64,000 bases of DNA. Source: Tetmemena sp. SeJ-2015. Lineage: Eukaryota; Ciliophora; Spirotrichea; Sporadotrichida; Oxytrichidae. Shown in pieces: positions 25,870-38,637 of this stretch; positions within the stretch are counted from its first letter, which is position 1, and every line of letters starts with the position of its first letter. Under the pieces are notes generated by a model. It did not search any database and was not told the origin of the DNA. It was given only the letters and a program-made list of their open reading frames with translations. The stretch covers positions 1 through 64,000 of the forward strand of contig JAJKFJ010022083.1 in NCBI GenBank assembly GCA_027382625.1. The letters are read 5' to 3'. Made by a program: the position numbers and the translations under genes.

Positions 25870-26830
25870 GATTTGATATTAGAAATGGAGAACAATGTGC
25901 ACATCATATCTCACTGATGAGAGGTGCTATAAAGATTATTAAAGAAGATACTCATATTAAATTTTGATAAGCTATAGAATAAGCTGCAGAACAGGAGGAA
26001 TCTGTAATTTCAACAACAACGAAGTTGCAACTCCCTATTTAGTATTTTAATCATTCACAGATTTTAATTATAATTTCTACTTTACTTTACTAAAAAATAT
26101 CTGATGATACTATCCTCTATAATGTGACAATAAATGTATTAAATTTATTTATTCTACTCTAAATTATATCTTCCTTAAAATTTATCCATTCAGACATATA
26201 TACACAAAATATTTAATTTAAATTAAATGGCTTCATAAGAAGGATTCCAAATTTCAATTTTGCAATTAAAATTAATAAATTTAAATATTTATTTTTTAAT
26301 ACATAAATTATATTTATTTTTTATATTTATCTAATAGATTGTCAGTTATATAACTATGACTTATTGTTAGTATTTAGTTATTTAGTATGATTAAAGCTTT
26401 CTCCGAATTAATTAAATTAGATTATTTTATATTAAAATTATAAAATGATTGTAAATTGAGTATATTCTAATCTTGTTATTAAAATTATTTTCAAGTCGTA
26501 TTTTAATTATAAATTGATATCTTAATTAGTTTGGGAAATTAAATTAATGCTTATCAAATCCTGGCAATGGAATTTACACCAATTCATATTACAATAAATT
26601 AGAGTTGAGAATTAAATTAAATCTATGGTAAGTTAAATAATGAATGGAGAGTTGCATCTTTTAGAAAGTTGTAATCATAGATTCACTACTTTATTTGTAG
26701 TTTGTTAGAAAGCCTTTCAAAAATTAATATAAATTTCTTCTTTAATTAACATAAAAGAACCTAAGACTCGTTCCTTCTTCTTCATCTTTTATTTCATTTG
26801 AACTTGTATTGATATAATTTGAATAGTTAA
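25870..26830. repeat. Inverted pair of SHI-RGA family copies
   Basis: 25.87-26.05 kb (plus) and 26.56-26.83 kb (minus) are diverged inverted copies sharing TTAAAGAAGA...ATATTAATTTTTGA and GCAACTCTCC-type words. The plus copy reads SLMRGAIKIIKEDTHIKF, then TGA, then QAIEQAAEQEESV, matching the 7.2 kb copy, where Leu stands at the TGA position. Both copies look decayed. Confidence 0.45.
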
Positions 26831-28749
26831 ATTAATTAAAAAAAAGATGTTTTAAAATAATTGACAATGTAAAAATAAAAAACTATCTTGATATGATAAA
26901 TAGTTTAAGTTATTTATAAGAGAGTATTTAATAAAGGAATTTATTAGTGAGATGATTATTTTTGTAATCCCTGATTAAATTAATATTAAAACATTTGATA
27001 CTCTAATTTGTTGATGATAATTTCTGGCTTATTTAAATAAATAGCAAGAGTTGATTTATAAATTATAAATGAAATTTTAAAATAATTACATTATAAATGA
27101 TAAATTGATAGTTTCTCTTATGAATAAATTAAAAGGTTTATAACACAGCCTATACCTAGAAAAACAAACTCTTCTAAATAGAGCTTTTAATGATTAGCTC
27201 TCAAAGTATAAAATAGTGGTCGAAGTATATTCGATATTTTTATTTTTTATTTTAGTTTAGAATTATCTAATTTTATAAATATAGGATGAATAGAATTAAG
27301 TTACCAAAATTAGATTGATTAATTTAGAAAGTTATTTAATTCGCGAATTTATCCCATAATTAATATATTGCATTATTAAAACTCAGATTTTGTTTTTAAA
27401 AGTTTTTTCCTTCAAAAAAATCAGCTTTGATGAAAATTTTCTGCTGATTTATCTTTTTCGGTTAGAAAAATGAAAGATTTTTTTCTAGTCATAAGTTATA
27501 TGTCAAGATTACTAAATTTTCATAGTTTATAGACAAGATGGAAGACTTTTGAGAATTTCTATGCTTAAAAGTAAAATGGGAGACTGAAATAAAGAAGCCA
27601 AAGAACTCAAGTTTCAAATTAAATCCTAAATTATTAGAAGACGTGCACTGATTTAGAGGTCTTGCTTAGAAATACTTGCAAGCTACTTTATCTTTCGTGT
27701 AGTTTTGTCTTTTAATCAAAAATTTTGTGATCATCTAATTCTATTAATCCTATAATTCAATTCAATTATTTTTGAATTTTAAGTTCTAAATTTATTGTGA
27801 AATTTATTTTATGATATATTTAATTACTAATTAAAAAGCTTAAAGATAAAATTTAAAATTTGATAAAGTTATTTATGAATGGAGCCTCATTCACAATGTC
27901 TAGGATGTATTTTTGGAAAAACTATGCCAACTTATTATAATTTTATTTACAAATATATTTATTGTTAATTATATTTAAGATTAAGAATTTAATACTTATT
28001 ATTATTTAAATTGATATAATATATTATTATCTTATTGTAATTTTAAGATTCTTCAAACCTTACTTTAAAAATAAATAATACAATGAAAACAAATGATGAT
28101 GCTTAAGTATGAAAGAATTTAATTAAAAAATATTGAAAAGGGTATCTTTATTCCAGAATTAAAATAATATTTGAGAAGTATAGACAATGTAGATATATTT
28201 AATAGTTATTAAAAAAAATGAATTCATAATCCTTAGAAATGTATGAAATCTTATAATTTTTGTTTAAGGCATGTTTGTGTTCAAATTATTGAATGAAAGT
28301 AACTTATATTATAAATTATTGAAAATAATAATTAGATATGAATAATTATTTTAACTTAAATGATCAAGTCAAGTTCGATAGATTCTTTTTCAGAAAAGCA
28401 GGAACATTAACCACCAACTAAGCAACTTATTTAATTTATTTACAAATTAATAGCTCATTTAATTATCATTTTGATAATTAAAATTGATACATAAAATAAT
28501 ATGATTATTTAATCTTAATGATTGTCGGTGATAAAGAATATAGGATTGAAGATATAGTACTAACTGTAAAAGAATGATTACTGAAAATCTTTATAGTCTG
28601 TAATTCATATATGATTAATTTATAGTGGTATAATTATGGGTTGCATTATTTATTGGCAATCCAGAAGCTTAAAAGTAAAGACAGATGCTCAAGTTGAATC
28701 GTAATTAACATAGATGTGTGCACTCTTTTTTTTTATATTAATTGATAGT
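26831..28749. other. AT-rich stretch; one TATGGG-type end at about 27281
   Basis: The motif ATAGGATGAATAGAATTAAG at 27281 belongs to the TATGGG family, with no partner recognised. Otherwise nothing is supported. Confidence 0.4.
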
Positions 28750-29110
28750 AATAATATTAAAATAAAATATATGAATTGGATAGTGGGTTGTATTATAAGT
28801 TTAAGCTTAATTTAATGACAAAAATAATCATCTTTTGATCTATTCACTGCTTCAAAATATGAAGGATTGATAAAGATATTAAATAGGAAATTTAATTAAA
28901 TTTAGATACCCAATTGGTTAATCATTGATCTCTTCTGCTAAATCCAATAAAACATTAAAGTTTTAATTATGTCTATAAACATTAAATTAAACACTAAGAG
29001 ATATTAGTTTCGATCATTATTAGCAAATTAGAGATGTTTAATTTAGACACTCGCTCATATAGATTATTAAGAATGGGTTTTCATTTTATTTCCACAACTC
29101 ACGATCCAAT
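28750..29110. repeat. Dispersed repeat shared with 15.24-15.60 kb of Element 2
   Basis: Matching words in the same order include TTGGTTAATCA(C/T)TGATCTCT, AAACATTA(G/A)(G/A)GTTTTAATTAT and TTAAGAAT(T)GGG(C/T)TTTC. This places part of Element 2, or a source of it, at a second site. Confidence 0.55.
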
Positions 29111-29256
29111 TGAGCGATTTATTGGTTAAAATAGTTATGGGTATCCGAGAGGAAGATAGAGGCTTATGCTTTGATGCCCCTATTTGCTGCTCTTTTTAGG
29201 ATAAATTTTAAAGCTCTACCTATTGCAATATTCAGCATCTATTAATATAAAGGTGA
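28969..29256 (+). CDS. Coding-like frame, 95 codons, ATG start
   Basis: The ATG at 28969 is followed by a TGA-free frame to 29254-29256. The second half is the most protein-like: LTIQLSDLLVKIVMGIREED then RGLCFDAPICCSFQDKF. The first half lies in the repeat shared with Element 2, where the other strand is the better frame, so the start is doubtful. Confidence 0.35.
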
Positions 29257-30124
29257 TGCTAAGCATTTTTAATTTTCTATATACAAGGAAGATTTTGTAA
29301 TTTTGCGTCTATAATTACTATCCAATAAAAATAGATGGGTTTCATTAATTCAGGTTTCCAAAGATAGTAGTAGCAAAGCTCATAAAAATTTCTTTGGGGT
29401 ATTTAGTTTGATTTAGCTTGAATATATTATGAAAATTCTATTAATATACTCTTAAATATTTTCGTGCTTGGGAGAATTCAAATACTCTATATTTATGATA
29501 TAATCAAATTTAATTAAAATAACTTATAAAAATAAAAATGAACTAAAATATTAAAAATATTTGTAATTTAATCTTTAGATAATAATTATATGTTTATTTT
29601 TAATTAATATTTAATTTTTAATAAATGAAGCATATTATGTGATGCCTGTTACTAATGGGAAAATAAATTGTAGCACTTCAGTGGTTGGTTATTATACAAT
29701 TAAAAGAAAAAATAAATAAATATTAAAAGTAACTAAAATTATTATTTATATATGTATTGATTATTTATAAATTAGATAAATTATGAATGAAAATTACTGA
29801 TACCAAATTTCCCTTTTTCTTAATATTTCCTCTAAAAATAATCTGATAAAATTCTGGTGTAATCATTTAAAAAATTAGTAGTCATATGATTATAAACAAA
29901 ACTGTCACTTTTTACAAGAGGAAACTTGGTGGTTCATTTGAGGGATCTTCGAAAGACACCAATAGACAAACATGTAAAGAAGACGTGCGCGGGTTGCTAG
30001 TTATTCTTTCTTTGGAAAGAAACTTCTAATTTATATTAATTAAAACATGCTTTATATTTAAATTCCATATTAATCATATTTAGATATCATTAATCAATTT
30101 TGTATTATAAGCAAAATAAAATGA
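29257..30124. other. AT-rich stretch without recognised features
   Basis: No supported feature. Confidence 0.4.
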
Positions 30125-30484
30125 TGCAGTTTGCTTTTATAAAGAAAGTAATAATTGTAAATAATTTAAAGCATAATAGCTAAATAAATTTAATTGTCTC
30201 CTTATGTGGCTGACTTCAGCTGGACAGCTAGAGATGAACATGTTGGATATAAGGCCGGGAATAAGAGGAGAAGAGATAGACATGCCAAATATAAAGTGAC
30301 TAGATAGAATGAAGTTGAGAGAATTGGCTCAAGACTAGAGATCAAGGCGATTGCAGATACAGGCTTACCGGATACGGAAACCGAGTTCTCTCAGACCTAT
30401 CTGCATGACATTAAGCGTAGTCTTCCGAATGAGCCCCCACTGTAAGCTGCAACACTAGAGTCCTCTTGCTGCTATTAGAAGTGA
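30125..30484 (+). CDS. Unassigned coding segment, 119-codon TGA-free frame
   Basis: From about 30200 it reads YVADFSWTARDEHVGYKAGN, then KRRRDRHAKYKVTRQNEVER, then LPDTETEFSQTYLHDIKRSL. Base composition is near 45% G+C against about 25% around it. A basic stretch followed by an acidic one might suit a nucleic-acid or scaffold protein, but no family was recognised. A Gln-rich tail (QQQKNLQQQKG) follows in another frame near 30510-30560, suggesting a boundary near 30480. Confidence 0.45.
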
Positions 30485-30590
30485 TTCTATCGCTGAGTGA
30501 AAAAATCAGGCTAGAGAGTACCAGCAACAAAAGAATCTGCAGCAACAAAAGGGTAACAAACTAATAATGCTGGTAGGCATATTTAATAAC

Positions 30591-30949
30591 TAAAGATAAA
30601 ATACAAATAGTTGATTGGCGACTGCTATATTTTAAAAATAAATTAATTTAAATGTTTTTTAGTATGAATCCTTGACTGTTTTAACTATTTAAATTTAATA
30701 ACAAATCTAATCTTAAAATGGAAGAGGAGGTTGAGCTGACAAACAAAATAAATAAACAATGACTAAATTTAGGCAGCTTAAACAAAGCTGACCAGCACCA
30801 ATTCTCTGATATATTCATTTAAATCCTCAATTCTTTGTATTAAAAAAATACAAACAGTCAAGGACTGGCGCTCACCCTAATATATATTAAAATTCATTTA
30901 TTTTTGAGATATAGCAGTCGACAATCAATTATTCATATTTTTGACCTAA
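30591..30949. mobile_element. MITE with AGGTAAAATACG-type ends, copy 2
   Basis: The left end AAGATAAAATACAAATAGTT with TGATTGGCGACTGCTATATT pairs with 30890-30949. The ends resemble those of the unit at 17919-18415, but the interior differs. Confidence 0.55.
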
Positions 30950-31349
30950 AATATAATATCTCCCCAATGATCTTTCTAATTGATAATTAAAACCACATCA
31001 GTAAAAATATCAATTATAATGGGTAATATAATCTTAACCCTTGAAGTTATTATTTAATTTATACCCTCAAATTCTTATTCTATCTCATAATTTCAATATT
31101 TTAAGTTTCATATATTTAAATTATAATACCCGTTCCCCTCAACATCAGCAAATAATTTGACACTTGACTGCGTAACTAACACCATTTAATTATATTTAAG
31201 ATAAAGATCTTTATTGGGCAATATGGAACTTAAAACAATTTTGCTTTGAATATAGCCAAAATAAATTATTGTTGTAATCAATGAGGGCTTCAAATAACCA
31301 GCTTGTTAAAACCTCTCATAGTGTGATATGTTTGAATTTAAATTAGATA

Positions 31350-31680
31350 TATGGGATGAATTCGAATAGAAGATCACTGATTGTAAAATAAAGATTAATT
31401 AAAACTTTACACATTTAGTAATTATTGTTTTCAACCCGAATAAGATTAGTTTACTCTTACTTTTATTTGAAATTCAGAAATGAATTTTTCACCTTATCCA
31501 GTTTGATAATTATTCTGGACCCACTACCAACTCGGCTATCTTATTATTTATGGATCCATCATCTTTATATTAGCAAATTCAGTCATGAATTTCTCCGATT
31601 ATTAATTTTCGCAAAATTTTTTGCGAATTATATAGATTTTTATAATGAGCATCTTTATTATTGATATCTGACATTATATT
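31350..31680 (+). mobile_element. TATGGGATGAATA-family repeat, one end
   Basis: Begins TATGGGATGAATTCGAATAG and is clearly related to the reverse complement of 48790-49110 (CCACTACCAACTCGGCTATC in both). Short open frames here are shadows of the repeat. Confidence 0.5.
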
Positions 31681-32474
31681 AAATCTGTTTATTATTTGAA
31701 ATTACGAATTATTAATTCTGGTTACCGATTAATCATCAGGTCTTCTCCAGTCACCCATCTCTTGATTTTAAATATATTACCTCCGATTCTCTATTCCAAA
31801 TAATTATATGATTCTATTTAGATTAACTTATTATATTATTTATTTATAAAGAAGATACTCTAATATATTTCAATATTAATTCACTAATAAACTCTATTAG
31901 GCACATTTTAAAGCAATAAAATAATTAAATTACTAATTGATGAAAAATATTTAACAACTAATTATTTTATTTAGTAATTTAAGATAATTTTATTTATTAT
32001 TTAAATTTAAAATATTATTAAGGAACTTTGATGACACCACAAATACATTTTTAAATTATTTTTTTAATACTTTTAATTTGTTTATTCCTAACAAAAAAAT
32101 TATAAGATTCATTATGTTAATTAAACTAAATAACTCAAATTAAGGGTTTCAAAATTAAATTAAAAATATTTTATTAAAGCAAGCAGATATTAAAACCTTG
32201 TAATTATGTTTAAGATTATTGAATATATAGCTTATGAATTAATCATTTGATAAAAAATAATCTTATACAGAAAATTATTTATTTCTAATCATTTTCTAAA
32301 TAAGTTAAGTTATTAAATTTTAAATTTTAGAATTGCTTGTGGATCAAATTTTCTTATGTGAGATATAAAATATAATCATTAATTTAAGACATTTATCAAA
32401 GATTACTATGATTTAAGAGAAATTTGAGGTATAAAAAATGAAATTTGCTTTGGTTTATTAAAAATAATTGATGA
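31681..32474. other. AT-rich stretch without recognised features
   Basis: No supported feature. Confidence 0.4.
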
Positions 32475-33284
32475 ATATTATATAATCTAAGCTTGCTGAG
32501 TACTTTAAATGAAATAGCTAAGCCCTTCGTGACTTAATCTAATAAATTATAAAGCTAGTAGTAATGTCACTCATTTTCTCACTTCCTTGTAGATAGGGAT
32601 ATGTGGCCATCTAAATAAATTATATCATTATTAGTCTGTGAGCTGAAAGATGATGTTCTAACAAGAGTCACATATTCAGTGATTATGATGCGAAGCAACA
32701 ACTTGAATCAGTTCCTCATTAATTATTTAAAAATCTTTGCTTATTCAATCTAACTCATTCCTTTTTAATATTTAATGGTATAGTTGTAGTTGCTCTTGCT
32801 AGCTTAACGATTGGAGAATCAAATTCTACATTATTTTAGTATTTTTTTAGATATCAAGTCTGCTGATTTAGTCATTCTTCGCGTTTTCTCTCTCTCTAGA
32901 AATAAAAGAAGGAAGTTAACATTAATAAAATATATTTAAAAGAAAAATAACTTCTGTGCTACCCTTTTTTGCAGGAATTTTTGTACTTAATAGATTCCAT
33001 ATAGACAATCAAATATATTTATTTATTAAGGTGAGCTTATATAATAAGAAGTCTTTTAATGCTTCTCTCTTATTCGCTGTTATATTTTTGTGTTGTCATT
33101 TATTTTATTAAGAAAATGGTATATTTAATTATTTTTGTAAAAAAATATAATTGATAATTTAATTTATAATTTTGTAATTTAACTTAAAAAGAGTGTACTT
33201 CTAATTATAGTAAAGAAATTTAAATAAAAACCTAAAGACCACATTGGATAGAATGCAATCTTTAAATTGTATTTGATTGCATGA
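32475..33284 (+). CDS. Unassigned 269-codon TGA-free frame
   Basis: I checked the TGA triplets between 32475 and 33282. About fourteen occur in the other two frames and none in this one until the stop at 33282-33284. The N-terminal half is the most convincing: LNEIAKPFVTQSNKLQSQQQ, then FLVDRDMWPSKQIISLLVC, then VLTRVTYSVIMMRSNNLNQF, then long Leu/Gln helices. The pattern of paired helices could suit an armadillo or HEAT-type repeat, but that is a guess. The last 60 codons are AT-rich and may not be retained. No start ATG was identified. Confidence 0.5.
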
Positions 33285-33432
33285 TAACCTTTTCATTGAT
33301 ATAGTAATTATCTCTGGAGATATTTTTTAAGATAAAAAAGTGTTTATAGTTAAAAATAACTTATTTAGATTTCGTCTGCAATTTATAATTTAATAAGAAT
33401 TTTCTATAATATAAAAAAGAATTGAAAATACA

Positions 33433-33624
33433 ATGACGTCTTAGTACGTTCTTGACTTTTAAATAAAATAATACTTAAGTGGAAATAACAACCACCTAAT
33501 GAAGAACCCAGTTGATAGCATTGGCTCTGATGAAGTTATTTTTAAAGTTTTCAGAATATACGGATAAGGTTTGATGTTCTACAATTATGCTTATAATATT
33601 ATTCATCTAATAAATTTTGGATGA
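33433..33624 (+). CDS. N-terminal coding segment with ATG, 63 codons
   Basis: The ATG at 33433 opens MTSQYVLDFQIKQYLSGNNN, continuing through NPVDSIGSDEVIFKVFRIYG to a TGA at 33622-33624. The composition is well balanced. Probably the first retained segment of a gene, with the true boundary just before the TGA. Function unknown. Confidence 0.45.
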
Positions 33625-34561
33625 CAGAACTTCATTAACCATTCCAAATTTATATTAAAAATATATTAGGGGGCCTTTCCTCGTCATCCACTTTTTTCAT
33701 TCAAAAATGAAAAATCATGATCTAGCCTAAAATTAGCCAAATAAATCAATTTTTTAGTCAATTCAAATTCAAGACTCTTTCCATTTATTTTAGTATTTTA
33801 AAAGATTTTGAAATAATATTTATTTTTTAGAAAAAAATTGAATTGCAAAATAATGTTATATTAATAAATTAGGTGAATTTCATAAGTTTATTATAAATAT
33901 TTCAGACAGAGATCTCTCAATTAATTAATCAGACTCTTAGAATCTTGTTTATTCTTAAAGCACCTAATAAAAGCAGCTATTTTTTTAATTAAATATAAAT
34001 ACTTTTACTACAACTATTTTCTATGATATTCTATAATTTGTATCTAAAATACAGCTAGTTTACCATAAAATCTCCTTAAAGATAAAATCTAAAGACTTAT
34101 TTAGGGAAAAATGAATGCTAATTTTTTCTAAATAAAGAATATGGCATGGATAGAGCCTTTGAATTTGAATTTGGACTTAAAACTTGGTGTTATTGCTGAT
34201 TTTAGGCGAGATCGTATTTTTCATATTTTCATGAAAAAAGTGGATGAAGAGGAAAGCCCCTCCCCATATATTAAAATTTTAAATCGATATCTACATTTTA
34301 TTTATATTTCAATATATACCTTTATTAAAAATTCTTGAATATAAATAGGTCCTAAAAAGTTTATTAAAGATTATAAATGATGGGACACATTTATAAAATG
34401 TTAAGTACAAATGATTTGAAGAATTTAGGGAGAATATAGTATCATATTTATAATTAACTACTTATTGTGGCTGTTTGGAATTACCATCTATATATGAAGT
34501 AAGTCATCTATCTCCAAGACATTTTTGTTTTTTTCTTAATCTCTTTCTTTCTTATTCTGGG

Positions 34562-35026
34562 TCACCGAATCTAACTCTTAAATCGGCTACTCTGAAGTAT
34601 CTTGTATTATGTCAGGCTTTCCGTAGCTGTCCTCGATAAAGCAAGGTCGGAATGTAGATACTCGCTCTTAGGAGGAGAGGAAAGGAAAGTAGGCCTCCAC
34701 CTCTGCTGAAACCTTTCTTTTCCAAAGAAAAATCTTTCTTCCTTGCTTTGCAAGTAGAAATTGGAAGCAACTAGTCCCAAGGAGCTACTTTGGAGTAATT
34801 AGTTCTCTTCATTTTGTGCCACAGAGGTCAGCAACTCCAAGTGGTCTCGCCATAATAAGTATGAGCATCCTAAGTTTTTTCTATATTTTTAGCTCTACTT
34901 CCACAATAAGTAGGTTAAAATTATTAGTACATATGATTAGATTAGATTAGATTAGATTAGATTAGCAGAATTAAGAACTCCGCAAGGGTATATAATAGGC
35001 TTTTATATCACCATATTAAAACACTC
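34562..35026 (-). CDS. Unassigned 154-codon frame, minus strand
   Basis: TGA-free from 35026 to the TGA at 34564-34562. Below 34900 it reads CSYLLWRDHLELLTSVAQNE, then FYLQSKEERFFFGKERFQQR, then SSPPKSEYLHSDLALSRTAT. The plus strand is also open, but its peptide is less balanced. The first 40 codons read through the GATTA microsatellite and are unlikely to be coding. Confidence 0.45.
34935..34966. repeat. Microsatellite (GATTA)6
   Basis: Six tandem GATTA units. Confidence 0.9.
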
Positions 35027-35928
35027 TCATAAGCTAATGTTATCGGTCCCTCATGCTACGTGTTAACCCATGACGAGAATATATGATAATCTATTAGTTT
35101 TAAAACTTTCTTAAAAAAGGCAAATATTATTCTATTTTAAAAAAATTTAAGGGAATATAATTAAAAAAATAAAAAATCATACTCATAAAAATTCATGCTA
35201 AACAATATTTAATTAAATCAACTCATTCAGTTTATATTATGAAAATAAATATTAGTGAAGTTATACAAGCAATAATCTTTATTATAGTTGAAAATCATGC
35301 ATTGATTTTTGTAGAATAAGAGAAAGTAATTTCATTTAAAAACCAAATTATTATGAGAGTTAAATATATTTAAGGCAAAACCTTAATTAAAACTACTCTC
35401 TTCACAAAAGATAAACTTAAAAGCTCTTATATACAGATAAAAAAAGAAAAATAAATAATTTCGTTTACTATTTCATGACTTAAATGCCTTTCTTTTTCTT
35501 AAGAAATATTTGTAAGAATGAAGATCTCTAACTTAAGATCCACTCTTTAATTCTTTTTTAAGAATATAATTTGATTTTATTTAGTTTTTTAAGAAGAAAG
35601 TAAATAATTGGTTTAGGTTTTAATGATTTTCATAATATAAACATCATTAAAAGTTTTTAAATTTTATGAAAAGAGTTAAGTATCATCCTCACCCAATTTT
35701 ATTTTTTGCTCTATTAAAGAGTGCAGGTCCAATTTTAAATAATCGAAGATAATATAACTATAATTTAAATTAAAATTAAATATCCTTATAAATAAATATA
35801 TGGGAACTTTGATAAAATTAAAATCAAGCTAAATTTTTTAGAAAACTAGTTTAAGGTTAGCGTTATAACTTGTAACATTAGCAAATGCTGATATATTTTT
35901 CGTCATTATTATTCTTGTATTAATATTA
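35027..35928. other. AT-rich stretch without recognised features
   Basis: No supported feature. Confidence 0.4.
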
Positions 35929-36369
35929 TCAATTATAGTTTGTAGTACTAATCTATGGAATAGATATTCTAGCATTGCTAAGCTTGATATTAGTATTCAT
36001 TGACACTCTAAAGTACATATCAATTAAAAAAAGCTTTGATTTGAAATGATTTTCCAAGTGTATTATAGATTTAGCGTTGATTTAGCGAAATTTTTTTTTA
36101 ATTTATTACCAGTACTTATAGTTAAGTTTTTATTGATGAGATCCCTACTGTAGTTCTTCATTCTCCTTGGCTGTTGAAAAGTGGTATTTTTGCGCCATCT
36201 AGGGCTCATTGGATAGCTCTTGCAAAATTAGGTGGACTTTATCCTGTGCGTTGACCCTCTATCTGCTCTCCTGGTGGAGTTAACTGGACTTTAATGTGGC
36301 AGGTGCCAATTGTTCATAAATGTAACCTCCTAATTAAGTGAGCCTCAAAAATTGAGGATTAAGCCAGAG
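35929..36369 (-). CDS. Outward-facing frame from the left palindrome arm, 146 codons
   Basis: The minus frame opens inside the left arm and runs out past the palindrome edge at 36064. The arm part reads LAPATLKSSQLHQESRQRVN, then DKVHLILQELSNEPQMAQKY, then TAKEYEELQQG. Beyond the edge it continues naturally (LFLIDMYFRVSMNTNIKLSN) to a TGA at 35931-35929. This looks like the complete copy, while the right arm has a different, AT-rich ending. Helical, Gln/Glu-rich; family unknown. Confidence 0.5.
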
Positions 36370-37485
36370 TCAACAGGATCTTTTTTCCTCGCCTTTAAAT
36401 GAGCTTTCATTTGATACCCATATTGTTAGGGTTTGGAATAAAAACTTAAATAAATTTAAATAGCTAAATATAAAATTTTAAATATATAGACAATAATCTA
36501 ATCCAGGATGATAAGAAATAAAAAACTAAAATTATTTGAACTATAATAGAAGAAAAAAAGAATTTTTAGTGATGGAGTTGATAATATCTGACAAACAGAA
36601 TGGTTTTAGAAATTATTTAAAGTTAGAAATGGTTTATCATAATTTTCAGACGTTATAAATCACACTTTTTAATTAATGAGTTAATCAGTAATCGCTAATT
36701 AAAAAACCACTGATCTGGGGTGGGGTTCGAACATCCGTCCTCCAATCATAAATCAGACTCAATAGTAGGAATACCATTGAGCGGGGCGGAGTCTGATTTA
36801 TGATTGGAGGACGGATGTTCGAACCCCACCCCAGATCAGTGGTTTTTTAATTAGCGATTACTGATTAACTCATTAATTAAAAAGTGTGATTTATAACGTC
36901 TGAAAATTATGATAAACCATTTCTAACTTTAAATAATTTCTAAAACCATTCTGTTTGTCAGATATTATCAACTCCATCACTAAAAATTCTTTTTTTCTTC
37001 TATTATAGTTCAAATAATTTTAGTTTTTTATTTCTTATCATCCTGGATTAGATTATTGTCTATATATTTAAAATTTTATATTTAGCTATTTAAATTTATT
37101 TAAGTTTTTATTCCAAACCCTAACAATATGGGTATCAAATGAAAGCTCATTTAAAGGCGAGGAAAAAAGATCCTGTTGACTCTGGCTTAATCCTCAATTT
37201 TTGAGGCTCACTTAATTAGGAGGTTACATTTATGAACAATTGGCACCTGCCACATTAAAGTCCAGTTAACTCCACCAGGAGAGCAGATAGAGGGTCAACG
37301 CACAGGATAAAGTCCACCTAATTTTGCAAGAGCTATCCAATGAGCCCTAGATGGCGCAAAAATACCACTTTTCAACAGCCAAGGAGTATGAAGAACTACA
37401 GTAGGGATCTCATCAATAAAAACTTAACTATAAGTACTGGTAATAAATTAAAAAAAAATTTCGCTAAATCAACGCTAAATCTATA
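36064..37485. repeat. Near-perfect palindrome, 697-bp arms, 28-bp centre
   Basis: 36064-36760 and 36789-37485 are inverted copies with almost no differences (one is CATTCTCC against CATACTCC). The unpaired centre is 36761-36788. Such near-identity implies recent formation or ongoing correction. It also warns of a possible assembly foldback, although the flanks differ on the two sides. Confidence 0.8.
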
Positions 37486-37575
37486 ATATTAAAAATTTTA
37501 ATTTTAGCGAAACTTCTTATCAATTTTGAGTATAAATTAATGATTAATTTTTTCTTATATTGTTTATAATTGTGA
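37180..37575 (+). CDS. Outward-facing frame from the right palindrome arm, 131 codons
   Basis: Mirror copy of the 36369-35929 frame for its first 100 codons. After 37485 it reads an AT-rich tail (LAKLLINFEYKLMINFF) to the TGA at 37573-37575. Probably a truncated duplicate. Confidence 0.4.
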
Positions 37576-38360
37576 TCTATAAATATATATATATTAAATT
37601 TCTTTCGATAGTGCTTATCAATTTACTGTCGAGACTTGGGCAAGAAGACTGATAGCAGATAATTCATTTTACAATGCCCCTCAATTTTGGTCTTTTGTTC
37701 CTTTAAAATTAATATAAATTTAGAATGATATATCCTTTAGTTGTTTCGAGTAGTTCCTAAAATTACTATTCATAAATTATAAGATTATTCTGTATCTTAA
37801 ATTTTATATAATTATTTTTCCTTATTGAATAAATAATATTATTTCCAGCAAACTTTAGATTATGTATCTTCACTTTGTTTATATCACAACAATATGAAAT
37901 GACATGCCATCTAAAAATGAACAATAAATATAATTGAATCTCTCAAAATATAATATGATATCTCAAATTAGAGAAAATTTAGATTAAATATATAAATATA
38001 ATAAAAAGGAAATATGAGATATTTTTATATAATTGCAAAATTTATGCAGCAATTAAATTATATTTTCAATTCGTATGCCATGATTAATAACAATTTTTAA
38101 TATTATTAATGCTTTAAATTTAATTAAAAAGCTATAAACAAACTAACTAACCAATACTTTTCTCAATTATAAGCAAATTTCTTATTAAAAAAAAAACTTC
38201 TAATCTTTACTCAAACTGAACCTTTCAAAGATATTTTTAAATTTTAGAAAAGTCAAAGCAAATAAACTTATGGTGCCTAATGAATAGATAATTTAAAGGT
38301 TTTTTATTTATGATTTGAAAAAGTCAGAAAACTTTACTAATAAAATAAAATTAATTTAAC
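37576..38360. other. AT-rich stretch without recognised features
   Basis: No supported feature. Confidence 0.4.
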
Positions 38361-38447
38361 TGAGAATCTAAAGGAAAATAATTGTTAAATACTTCTTATC
38401 TTTCTTCTTCTAATTAAATATCTTTATTGACGTTAATTTTTAAAAGA

Positions 38448-38621
38448 ATGGCTGCTTCTGACGCTCTCAAACTCCATCAGCAACAAAAAACTTAGTTTGC
38501 TCAAGCTAGCACCGGAGCTCGATAAAGCCAGTCTGACCTCCACGATTCCTGCCAGTCAAGCGGCACGCAGTCAGCTACCGAAAGAGACCTCAACTCTGTC
38601 GGCGGGGGGCTGTAGCTCTGA
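38448..38621 (+). CDS. Foldback C small protein, left-arm frame (57 codons)
   Basis: ATG at 38448, TGA at 38619-38621. It reads MAASDALKLHQQQKTQFAQ, then ASTGARQSQSDLHD, then SGTQSATERDLN. TAG and TAA codons supply Gln, so the frame exists only under the ciliate code. The ASTGAR...S..HD block recurs in the 46.2 kb element. Polar and low in hydrophobics, so not obviously a globular enzyme. Function unknown. Confidence 0.45.
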
Positions 38622-38637
38622 AATCCCTTGACCATCT

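Noticed and set aside
36700..36850. tRNA-like T-arm words (GGTTCGAAC) at the palindrome centre, also near 11060 and 24545
   Set aside because: The flanking bases do not form a five-pair T stem, and no acceptor or D arm could be paired. A covariance-model search would settle it.
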